Source: Planctomycetia bacterium (GTDB lineage: Bacteria > Planctomycetota > Phycisphaerae > Phycisphaerales > SM1A02). Taken from it: a stretch of DNA of 64,000 nucleotides. The notes under the pieces are model-generated. The model had not been told where the DNA came from and searched no databases. It saw only the letters and a list, made by a program, of their open reading frames with translations. Positions 8,441 through 16,244 of the stretch are shown piece after piece; position 1 is the stretch's first letter, and every line of letters starts with the position of its first letter. Made by a program: the position numbers and the translations under genes. The stretch spans positions 1 through 64,000 of the forward strand of contig SXUI01000017.1 of NCBI GenBank assembly GCA_005790605.1. The letters are read 5' to 3'.

Positions 8441-9319
8441 ATGACCTCACCCGTACCTCATCCTTCCGACTCAACAACCACGCGGACAGACCGCGTCGTC
8501 TATGGAACTCGGTTGTGCGCTTCGTGCCTCCATCCGATGGCTGGGTGCCCGATCGAACGACATGTGGCGAGCAACATCCTGTTCGCGCGCTGCAATGAAT
8601 GCGGCATGCCAAGTCCATTGACTGAGTATCCATCCGCAGCCGGATGGCTCGCACAACTGCAGAGCCTCGCGGCAACCGCGGTCCTGGTCCTCTCTCTTCT
8701 CGCAGTCGTCGTGCAGATGTTGCTGTGCTGGGGAAGCGTTGCGTTCATGCTCATCGTTCCCGCAGAAATGCTGGTCGCGCCACTCTTCAATGCGTTTCAA
8801 CTCGCGACGAAGAACCAAGATGGTTACGCTGCCACCGCAGATATGGTGTGGCTCGCGACCGAAGAAGGCCAACGAGCACTCGCTTCCGAATGCAGCGTGT
8901 GGAACGCGGGCTGGCTGGTCTTCTATCTCGTCTTCTTCGCGATGATCCCAGCGTTGGTCAGCGGAATGCTCGGCGGCGTCGCCTTCCTTCGCGGATCACT
9001 TCCCCGACGCATGCTGATGGGAAGTCTTGGACCTCTCGCCTTCTGCGTCGGCTGGTACGCCTTTGATGCAGGTGTATCGCCCACTCCTTTACTCGCAGCC
9101 CGTGGCATCACTCCCACCTGGGCCGAGGTTGTTGATCTGCATCTGCAGCCTCAACTGCATGTCCTCGCCGCGTTGACCCTCCTCGTCGGAACCCTCGTCG
9201 GAACTTGGATCGGACCTACCGTGCTGCGAGGCATCGCCACCACGATCCTGCCGCCGCGAGAACGAAATCTCGTGGCATGGATCTGGACATTCGCTGGCAA
9301 GCAAGTTCCTCGTCATTGA
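8441..9319 (+). CDS. Zinc-ribbon membrane protein, unknown function
   Basis: 292 residues. After a Ser/Thr/Pro-rich start there are two cysteine pairs, LCASC and CNEC, about 25 residues apart, forming a likely zinc ribbon (residues ~25-55). Five or so hydrophobic stretches follow, including LAATAVLVLSLLAVVVQMLL, WLVFYLVFFAMIPALVSGML and VLAALTLLVGTLVGTW. It starts 31 bp after the preceding zinc-ribbon membrane gene and 52 bp before the ABC-F gene. No enzymatic motif is seen. Confidence 0.65.
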   Translation: MTSPVPHPSDSTTTRTDRVVYGTRLCASCLHPMAGCPIERHVASNILFARCNECGMPSPLTEYPSAAGWLAQLQSLAATAVLVLSLLAVVVQMLLCWGSVAFMLIVPAEMLVAPLFNAFQLATKNQDGYAATADMVWLATEEGQRALASECSVWNAGWLVFYLVFFAMIPALVSGMLGGVAFLRGSLPRRMLMGSLGPLAFCVGWYAFDAGVSPTPLLAARGITPTWAEVVDLHLQPQLHVLAALTLLVGTLVGTWIGPTVLRGIATTILPPRERNLVAWIWTFAGKQVPRH

Positions 9320-9371
9320 CCGATCGACGCCGCGCTCGACGCGGGAGAGACGGCTATCCTTCGCCCCTCGC

Positions 9372-11390
9372 ATGTCGATCATCACGCTCGCAAATCTTCG
9401 TTACACCATTGGTACGCGCGTGTTGCTCGACGGCGCTGTCGGTGCGGTTGAACCGTCTGAAAAAATCGGACTTGTCGGACGCAATGGTTGCGGCAAGAGC
9501 ACGCTGCTCAAGCTCATCGCGGGAAAGCTGCAGCCGGATTCCGGCTCGGTGCAAGTGGCGCGAGGCACTTCCATTGGTTACCTCGAACAGGATCCCAAAG
9601 TGCCAACGGAAGGGACGCTCCTCGACGCCGCGATGGATGCGTTTGCAGATCGCGATCGATTGCAACTTGAACTCGAGCATGTCTATGAACTCATGGCGCA
9701 CGCCCAGGGCGATGAACTTGAGCGCCTGATGACGCGGCAGGTGCACCTCGATGAGGCACTCGAGCGCGCCGGCGGTTACGCCGTGGAGCATCGTGTTGAA
9801 GCCATGCTGCATGGACTCGGGTTTACGAATGACGATTTCACGCTCCCCGCGTCCGGCTTGAGCGGCGGCCAACGCGCGCGCCTTGGCCTGACGCGACTCC
9901 TGTTGAGCGAACCGGACATCCTCCTCCTCGATGAGCCGACAAACCACCTCGACATCGCCGGCCGCGAGTGGCTCGAAGACTTTCTCGACACGGAGTTCGG
10001 AGGCGCAGTACTGTTGGTCTCGCACGATCGTTGGCTTCTTGACCGAGTTGTGCATCGCATTCTCGAAATCGATCGAGGCGGGATCTGCGAATACCCCGGC
10101 AATTACAAGGCGTTCCGCGCACTCCGAGCGGAACGCCGCCTGACTCAAGAGCGTGTGCTCGAGAAGCAACAAGACAAGATTCGCTCGGAGCAGGCGTACA
10201 TTCTGAAGTACAAGGCCGGCCAGCGTGCGCGCCAAGCGAAAGGCCGCGAGACACGACTCGAGCGCTTCAAAGAAACCGAAGTGCAGGAGATCGCGCCCGA
10301 GATGGGGTCGATGGCACTTGAGCTACCGAAGCCACCAGAGTTAGGCGATTTTGCTTTCGTTGGCGAGGGACTCTCGAAGGCCTACGGCGATCGCGTCCTC
10401 TTTCACGATCTCACACTCGCGGCAAAACCTGGTGATCGCATCGGCATCATCGGACCAAATGGCGCGGGGAAGACCACGCTTGTGCGCGGCATTCTCGGAG
10501 ATCTTGCGCTCGATGCGGGAACGCTGAAACTCAGCCCTCGCCTTGAGGTGGGTTGGTTCCGACAATCACACGCGCACCTTGACCGCGCACTCAAGGTCTA
10601 TGAGTACCTCCAATCGACGATCCGATCACTCGAAGGAGGTCCGCGACCCAGCGAACAAGAAGCACGCAATCTCGCGGGAGCGTTCATGTTTACGGGAAGC
10701 GAACAAGAGAAACTCGTCGGCGACCTCTCGGGTGGCGAGAAAGCGCGCCTCGTCCTCGCTGGGCTCGTCGCGAGCTCCAAGAATCTTCTTGTCCTCGACG
10801 AACCAACCAATCACCTCGATATTCCGAGCGCGGAGCGGCTCGAAGAAGCACTCACCGGATTCGGCGACGGTCGCAATCGCTCGGGTGTCGTGCTCCTCAT
10901 TAGCCACGACCGAGCACTGCTCGAACAAGTGTGCGAGAAGCTCCTCATCATTGACGGTGAGGGAAACACAAGTCTCTTCGAAGGTCGTTACTCCGAGTAC
11001 AACCGCAAACAGAAGGAACTCGCGAGTAAGCAAGCGAGCGCGCTCGCGGCGTCGAAGAAGTCGTCAGCAAAGTCCACGGCGAAGCTAGAAGTGAAGCGCA
11101 CACCCGCGCCAGTCGCAACGCCCGCTGCTCCCTCAATCTCCTCCAACGCAGCGAAGTCCCGAACCAACAAAGCGCCGCGCGAGCGTGGGCCGTATCAAGC
11201 GGTGTCGCAAGAGAAACTCGAAGCCCGACTTGCGGAAGTACCGCTCGAAATCGAAGGAATTGATCTCGCCTTCGCGTCGCCGAGTGTGGCGAGTGACCCC
11301 TCAAAGACACGCGCTCTCACGCAGCAACGAGAAGCACTCCGCACGGAACTCGAAGCGCTCGAAGCAGAGTGGATGCGACGCGCGGAGTAG
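9372..11390 (+). CDS. ABC-F family ATPase (Uup-like)
   Basis: Soluble duplicated ATPase of 672 residues without membrane segments. ABC-F proteins bind the ribosome near the E site and regulate or rescue translation. Both cassettes are intact: Walker A GRNGCGKST and GPNGAGKTT, signatures LSGGQRARLG and LSGGEKARLV, and Walker B ILLLDEPTNHLD and LLVLDEPTNHLD. The linker between cassettes is the charged helical segment (RALRAERRLTQERVLEKQQ). A C-terminal Ser/Ala/Lys-rich linker and coiled coil (residues ~555-672) resemble Uup rather than EttA. ATG at 9372; downstream it converges with the anti-sigma gene. Confidence 0.92.
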   Translation: MSIITLANLRYTIGTRVLLDGAVGAVEPSEKIGLVGRNGCGKSTLLKLIAGKLQPDSGSVQVARGTSIGYLEQDPKVPTEGTLLDAAMDAFADRDRLQLELEHVYELMAHAQGDELERLMTRQVHLDEALERAGGYAVEHRVEAMLHGLGFTNDDFTLPASGLSGGQRARLGLTRLLLSEPDILLLDEPTNHLDIAGREWLEDFLDTEFGGAVLLVSHDRWLLDRVVHRILEIDRGGICEYPGNYKAFRALRAERRLTQERVLEKQQDKIRSEQAYILKYKAGQRARQAKGRETRLERFKETEVQEIAPEMGSMALELPKPPELGDFAFVGEGLSKAYGDRVLFHDLTLAAKPGDRIGIIGPNGAGKTTLVRGILGDLALDAGTLKLSPRLEVGWFRQSHAHLDRALKVYEYLQSTIRSLEGGPRPSEQEARNLAGAFMFTGSEQEKLVGDLSGGEKARLVLAGLVASSKNLLVLDEPTNHLDIPSAERLEEALTGFGDGRNRSGVVLLISHDRALLEQVCEKLLIIDGEGNTSLFEGRYSEYNRKQKELASKQASALAASKKSSAKSTAKLEVKRTPAPVATPAAPSISSNAAKSRTNKAPRERGPYQAVSQEKLEARLAEVPLEIEGIDLAFASPSVASDPSKTRALTQQREALRTELEALEAEWMRRAE

Positions 11391-11423
11391 AAGCTCGGAC
11401 GCGCCCGCGCTGTGCGGAATGAA

Positions 11424-11443
11424 AACCCGCCTCCACCGGCGGG
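11424..11443 (-). terminator. Hairpin between converging genes
   Basis: ACCCGCC and GGCGGGT form a 7-bp stem with a 6-nt loop. Read on the minus strand it is followed by TTTTC, so it could end the sigma/anti-sigma transcript. On the plus strand it lacks a T-run. Confidence 0.45.
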
Positions 11444-11474
11444 TCGTTGATCGGTTCGAAACGCCGCTTCGTCG

Positions 11475-12353
11475 CTACGCATTACTGCGGACACGCAACA
11501 GCACTTCGCCTTTCGTGTCGGTCAGTTCATAGAAGGAACCGAGCGCAAAGGCGGGCAGATCCGCGAACGACGCCGCGCATACTCCACCCACCGCAACCGC
11601 GGTTCCTACGGTCTGCATCGAGCCAGATTCGTCGCGAGTCCGCAGCACGAGTGTGGCGCCTTCGCGTAACCCATACGCGACGAGTGTGATCGTTTTCGAT
11701 TTGCTATTTACATAGAGCACGGCACTCGCGTTGTCCGTCGGCGAATTCGCGCTCATGAGGATAGGCGTAGCCGAGTTGAAGTCGACACCAGCGAACCCTG
11801 GAGCGAGGTGTGCGATCTCACTCCGCATTCGGTCACTGTGCACCGCACCTGCCAACAGACGAATGTTCTCCGAGGCGCTCGCGTTGAACCAGAGCGTCAC
11901 CGCGAGCGCGGCTGCGAAGAACAGTGCTGCCGCACGCCAGAAACTCTGCGCAAGAGGCGCGGGCGCCGTGCGCGCGGCGGAGTCACGCATAGCCTCGAGT
12001 TGCTCGACCACAGCGTGGTCACGCTGCGTTTCGTGCGCATTCCCCTTCGATTGCGGTTGCGCGTCGCGTCCAATGCGAGCGATCGTCGCGGGGCGCGCGG
12101 CATCCTCAACCGCGTCGATGACCCTCGCGATGGTTCGGAGTCGAAGCGAGGTCGGAGGCACATCATCGGACAGCGCATCAAAGCTTGTGGATGCCTCAGC
12201 TTGCAATCGAATGAGCTCCGCTTGCAACTGGGGAGTGGCTCTCGCGAAGCCTCGTGAAAATCGTGCAGCGTCTACCTCGTCGAGCATGCCATGCGCATCG
12301 AGCTGCGCATGCTCAAGAAGTTCGTCGCGATTGAAGTAATCCAGTTGAGTCAT
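11475..12353 (-). CDS. Probable anti-sigma factor (RskA-like)
   Basis: 292 residues from the ATG at 12353. The N-terminus (ELLEHAQLDAHGMLDEVDAA) resembles the helical anti-sigma domain of RskA-type proteins (ELLAAYALGALD-like). The zinc-binding H-x3-C-x2-C motif is absent. One membrane segment follows (FWRAAALFFAAALAVTLWF, near residues 145-165). The extracytoplasmic part ends in a region like the RskA C-terminal domain (VGTAVAVGGVCAASFADLPAF). It lies 144 bp downstream of an ECF sigma factor on the same strand, the usual sigma/anti-sigma order. An open extension to 12479 has no family support. Function is inferred from context and weak resemblance. Confidence 0.65.
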   Translation of the reverse strand: MTQLDYFNRDELLEHAQLDAHGMLDEVDAARFSRGFARATPQLQAELIRLQAEASTSFDALSDDVPPTSLRLRTIARVIDAVEDAARPATIARIGRDAQPQSKGNAHETQRDHAVVEQLEAMRDSAARTAPAPLAQSFWRAAALFFAAALAVTLWFNASASENIRLLAGAVHSDRMRSEIAHLAPGFAGVDFNSATPILMSANSPTDNASAVLYVNSKSKTITLVAYGLREGATLVLRTRDESGSMQTVGTAVAVGGVCAASFADLPAFALGSFYELTDTKGEVLLRVRSNA

Positions 12354-12497
12354 CAGTACTTTCTTCCGGTCGATCCGTGCAAACTGCCATACGGAACGGA
12401 CGCTGGCCTGTTCCCTCGTCGCAGAGAAGTGGAGCAAATTGTCGCAGATATTCGCTGCAAAGAGGCCGACAGTCCCCATGCAAGTGCGCGAGTTGCA

Positions 12498-13091
12498 TCA
12501 CGCATGACCGGCACCTCGATCCGCAGAGGCGCGATCGCGAAGCTTCCCGAGTCCTCGACTCAGCGCGCTCTTCACCGTCCCGAGTGGAGTTTCGAGTTGG
12601 GTGGCGATTTCGCGCAGGCTGAAGCCTTGGAGATAGGCACGCTCGATAACTGCGCGTTGGAGGTCGGGGAGTTCCCGAAGTCTCAGCGCGAGTTTGTTTC
12701 GATCTTCCAAGGATGTTTCCTGCGCCTGCACGCCGAGTCCCTGATCCTGCAAGGACACGCCGCTCTCGTCGGCGCCGAGCCGTTCCGCTCGCACGGTCTG
12801 CTTCCGCAATCGATCGATAAGCAGCCGCCGGGTGATCAGCATGACCCAAGTCACGAGCTTGGCACGATGCGGATCGAACCGGTCCGCGGTTCTCCAAAGG
12901 CGCACAAAAATCTCCTGGGTGGCGTCCTCTGCTTCAGCGGAAGAATGAAGGACCTGCCTACAGGACTTGTAGACGAGTGCGCCAAATCGGTCATACAGCT
13001 CCCCCACGGCCGATTCGTCCCCCGCGGAGACTTCGCGCATAAGCCTCCAATCATCATTCGGGGGGGTCGAGATGGGCGGGTCGGGCTGCAT
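12498..13091 (-). CDS. ECF-type RNA polymerase sigma factor
   Basis: 197 residues with both conserved regions. Region 2 reads ELYDRFGALVYKSCRQ, then AEDATQEIFVRLWR and LVTWVMLITRRLLIDRLRK. Region 4 is a helix-turn-helix (QRAVIERAYLQGFSLREIATQLETPLGTVKSALSRG, residues ~148-183). There is no region 1.1 or 3, as expected for ECF sigma factors. The overall look resembles the SigK/RpoE-like group that pairs with RskA anti-sigma factors, in line with the downstream gene. The start ATG is at 13091, with a GGAAG 9-13 bp upstream. Such sigma factors usually autoregulate, but no promoter could be identified with confidence. Confidence 0.92.
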   Translation of the reverse strand: MQPDPPISTPPNDDWRLMREVSAGDESAVGELYDRFGALVYKSCRQVLHSSAEAEDATQEIFVRLWRTADRFDPHRAKLVTWVMLITRRLLIDRLRKQTVRAERLGADESGVSLQDQGLGVQAQETSLEDRNKLALRLRELPDLQRAVIERAYLQGFSLREIATQLETPLGTVKSALSRGLGKLRDRASADRGAGHA

Positions 13092-13425
13092 GGTTGAACT
13101 TGCTTCCGTGGAACGGGTCAGGCAGTTTCAGGTCGTGCGTAACGAACTCCGACGCTGGGTATTCAGAACAGCGTTTGAGCGCGCCGGGTGGAATTTTACC
13201 ATTCTGTGAATCGCATTTGCTCCATTTCCTGCCAATCCGTCTGAAAGTGAGTTACGCTGAGAGACGCAAGACTTGGCATTCGCACCTTACGAGGTGCAGA
13301 TTCCGATTGAAGTTAGGAGCTCCGTGCCCGAGAGACCGGATCCACTACTTCCCACCGTGCCGGTGCGATGCACAAGCATCACGCTCGCGCTGTCTTGCTC
13401 CCGCAATAAAGTTGCGATTGAACAA

Positions 13426-14151
13426 TTGCGTCGACGAGCTTTTACGCTCGTTGAGTTCTTGGTTGTCATCAGTGTTGTCGTGATCTTGACTTCGATGCTC
13501 ATGCCCGCGCTGAGCCAAGCGCGCCGCGCAGGCGCGCGACTGCAATGCCTGAACAACATGCGCCAGATCGGCGCGGGCTTGATCACCTACACCGATGATT
13601 CGAACAATCGGTTGCCGTCATCGAGTTACACACCAGCGAGCTCGCCACGAATCGGCGAGATGATGTGCCTCACAACAACTGTCAGTAATGGCGAGGCGAA
13701 ACCCGATGGATTGGGCATGTTGCTTTCTCGCATGGGTGGCTACCTCAGTGACGAGCGATGCCTGTTCTGTCCGTCGCACCACGGACAACATGACTACGAA
13801 CGCTACATCCCTGACTTCGCGCATCCGAGTTTCTCGCAGCGCGTGTTTTCGAACTACCAATATCGCGGCGATATTGACTTCACAGATATCGCACGCCCAC
13901 GCCGACGCGTTGATCCACTTTCATCCCGCGTGATTCTCCTCGCCGATGGCTTCCGCTCTCGGACGGATTTCAACCATCGCTCTGGTTCCAATCGCTTGAA
14001 GGGTGATGGGTCAGTCGATTGGTGGAGTGACGCGGGCGAGTATGTCGTGCACAACGCACCGACTGTGACAGACGACGGCGCTGCACCGCCCCCACTGCTT
14101 GAGCTTTATCTGAGCGTGTGGGCACGCATCGACAAACTGCCGCAGGACTAG
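13426..14151 (+). CDS. Prepilin-type N-methylation domain protein (pseudopilin-like)
   Basis: The N-terminus RRRAFTLVEFLVVISVV carries the prepilin peptidase recognition and methylation motif, then a long hydrophobic helix ending LMPALSQARR. It is processed and assembled by type II secretion or type IV pilus-like machinery. The C-terminal part has NHRSGSNRLKGDGSVDWW, like the [FN]-x-H-x-G-x(n)-F-x-DG-[HS]-V motif of the large planctomycete pseudopilin family. No ATG is in frame upstream. TTG at 13426 gives a leader of five residues and is my choice. GTG at 13363 or TTG at 13273 would give a long leader, and none has a clear ribosome binding site. The 334 bp upstream hold only the divergent sigma promoter region. 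Confidence 0.75.
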   Translation: MRRRAFTLVEFLVVISVVVILTSMLMPALSQARRAGARLQCLNNMRQIGAGLITYTDDSNNRLPSSSYTPASSPRIGEMMCLTTTVSNGEAKPDGLGMLLSRMGGYLSDERCLFCPSHHGQHDYERYIPDFAHPSFSQRVFSNYQYRGDIDFTDIARPRRRVDPLSSRVILLADGFRSRTDFNHRSGSNRLKGDGSVDWWSDAGEYVVHNAPTVTDDGAAPPPLLELYLSVWARIDKLPQD

Positions 14152-15095
14152 TCTTGCGTGTGCGTCGACGGCATCAAATCAACAACTTGGATCGCATGAC
14201 GGCCGACTTGCGGCACCACGATTTCGCTCCGTGCTGACTTCCAGCCTCGACCCACGAGCGCGAGGTCAATGTGCACACAAGGGAAACTCCTTGGGTAGCT
14301 CATGCCCCACCCCACGCCACTCTCGTGAAATGACTCGCGAAACGCGGGATAGAGCACCGAGAGTGAATCACTCCCTCGTGGAATGTTGAAATCACCAACG
14401 GCGATGTCTGGGAAAGTATCTCGAAGCCGCGAAAGGTCCCGACCCGTCGCTTCCGCGAGTGCTCCGCGCGGGAGTTTGACATCCGATGGAAAGTCAACGG
14501 CTTCAATGACAAGCATTCGATCGAGCGCGACAACTGCGAACCGCGAGACATTTCGACCTCCGCCTGCAATGAGCGGCGTCGCCTCTGTCACCTTTGTGCG
14601 CGACAGCAGCGCGAATCGTCCAGCGCGCGCAATCTCGAACCCCGCGCTTGCAAATGCCTCAAACTGCTCTCGACGAAGAGCCGAGCCTGGATCTGTAAGC
14701 ACAATCGCGTCCGCGTCCATACTCAGCAAAGCACGCACCGCGAGCTCAACAGATTTCGGCGACGGCGAAGAAGCGTTCCAGTGCACGAGTCGAAAACCTT
14801 GCGTGGGCCGATCCTTCGGGAGACCCCAATCGAGTGCAACTTGTCGCACGACGAGAAAGAACACTCCGATGCCGAGCGCGCGCGCGTAGTTCGACCGGCT
14901 TCGCAATCCGAAGTACCCACTCACGAGAAGTGTGCACCCAAGCACAAACCAAATGCGCGGCGTCCACCAGAGGGATTGCAATGCGGCGACTCGATCGGTG
15001 AGCAGGTCTGAAAGCACGAATGCACAAACTGAAAACCACGCAGCACATGCAATCGTGTGCGTCAAGAGTGTGCGGCACTGTTGCGCGCTGATCAC
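14148..15095 (-). CDS. EEP-fold (endonuclease/exonuclease/phosphatase-like) membrane protein
   Basis: 315 residues. The first ~95 residues hold three hydrophobic segments. A soluble domain with the order of motifs of the EEP superfamily follows: LVHWNASSPS near the start, VGDFNIPRGSDS (the GDFN metal/phosphate motif), HIDLALVGRGW, and GRHAIQVVDL (the S/G-D/R-H-x-P/A terminal His). The usual Glu of the first catalytic motif (N-x-x-E) is not obvious, so activity is uncertain. The ATG at 15095 overlaps the upstream phosphatase stop by 4 bp (ATGA), indicating coupling. It is the last gene of a five-gene minus-strand run. Confidence 0.75.
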   Translation of the reverse strand: MISAQQCRTLLTHTIACAAWFSVCAFVLSDLLTDRVAALQSLWWTPRIWFVLGCTLLVSGYFGLRSRSNYARALGIGVFFLVVRQVALDWGLPKDRPTQGFRLVHWNASSPSPKSVELAVRALLSMDADAIVLTDPGSALRREQFEAFASAGFEIARAGRFALLSRTKVTEATPLIAGGGRNVSRFAVVALDRMLVIEAVDFPSDVKLPRGALAEATGRDLSRLRDTFPDIAVGDFNIPRGSDSLSVLYPAFRESFHESGVGWGMSYPRSFPCVHIDLALVGRGWKSARSEIVVPQVGRHAIQVVDLMPSTHTQD

Positions 15096-16075
15096 GATGC
15101 GTGCTCCGAGACAGGCGGCGCGATCGCGCGCGCAAGGCGAACTCCTTCCACAGACCCCACCGCGAGCCCACCTCCCATTCGTACATCACGCCCAGCATTC
15201 CATGCAATCGGAGTTCCATCAAAGCTCTGCACGCACAAACCCGCTTCCTCCGCGATCAACGCGCCACCCGCGTGATCCCAAAGTGCGGCTCCGCCCTGAC
15301 TCTGTGGCGTAAGCACGAGATCCGCTTCATCGCGCGCGACAAAGGCGTACTTCGCTTGGCTCTCCGCATCGATCCACTCAACCTCGAGCTCCGCTCGCGT
15401 TGCTGCATCCATGACTCGCGACTTCCACGCGGCGCTCGACTTCGGCGCACTTGCGATGCGCACGCTCGATTTCGCGTGTTCTTCCACTCGCAATCGCCGC
15501 CACGGCGCCTCCTCAAGAGACGCGAGAGATCCCTCAAACGACCCGTGACCGCGCGTCGCAACTTGAACTACTCCACTGCCAACTGTGGGCAACGCATTCA
15601 CCGCGAACTCCACGCGCCCGCGCTCCGCAAGCGCGAGGCACACGCACCAATGTCCACCGCGAACGAAGCTCCGTGTGCCGTCGATTGGATCGAGAATCCA
15701 AAACCGCTCTTCGGTACCGCGTGCGGGATTGCGCGTGATGAGTGCTTCAAGGTCTTGAGGTCGAATCCGCGACGAGGGCTCAATGGAACGGAGGATGTCC
15801 ATCACGACCGCGATACCGCCAGGAATTGCGGCTAGTGAATCCGTTGACTCCTCCGCAAGGATCGGCGCCTCGTCATGCCTCACGAGCGACTCAATCGTCA
15901 AAGTCTGCAACGCGACATCCACAGCCGTGACGAACGAGCCATCCGACTTCCGCGCGATCGCTGACTCACGCAGTGCTGGACGAACATCGCGTGCCCGAAG
16001 AGCCCATCGCGCCAGTACTGCAATCAGGACTCGGTGAATCAGAATCTCGTTTGGTAAGTCGCAGTGGCAGTGCAT
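15092..16075 (-). CDS. Inositol monophosphatase family protein (CysQ/IMPase-like)
   Basis: 327 residues with the metal-dependent sugar-phosphatase motifs. These are PILAEES (first Glu pair), WILDPIDGTRSFVRGG (catalytic D-P-I-D-G-T) and ALWDHAGGALIAEEAG (W-D-x-A-x-x-x-x-L). Members dephosphorylate inositol phosphate, 3'-phosphoadenosine 5'-phosphate or similar. The length and SLVRHDEAPILAEES spacing fit the 3'(2'),5'-bisphosphate nucleotidase branch as well as IMPase, so the substrate is open. The ATG at 16075 gives MHCHCDLPN; the in-frame extension to 16150 is not supported. The stop overlaps the start of the EEP gene. Confidence 0.85.
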   Translation of the reverse strand: MHCHCDLPNEILIHRVLIAVLARWALRARDVRPALRESAIARKSDGSFVTAVDVALQTLTIESLVRHDEAPILAEESTDSLAAIPGGIAVVMDILRSIEPSSRIRPQDLEALITRNPARGTEERFWILDPIDGTRSFVRGGHWCVCLALAERGRVEFAVNALPTVGSGVVQVATRGHGSFEGSLASLEEAPWRRLRVEEHAKSSVRIASAPKSSAAWKSRVMDAATRAELEVEWIDAESQAKYAFVARDEADLVLTPQSQGGAALWDHAGGALIAEEAGLCVQSFDGTPIAWNAGRDVRMGGGLAVGSVEGVRLARAIAPPVSEHAS

Positions 16076-16244
16076 GGCGCGGAATCGGAGAGATTTTATC
16101 CGCACTCCGCGCGCCATACAGGTCTCAACTGCGCAAACCCCTCGTTCCACTCCTACGCCGTGAAGCGACTTCTGAACAGTTGCGCGCCGTGCCGCTCACG
16201 CTCCCGAGCCTCGATCGGAACTCATCGCCTTCCACGCCGACTGC

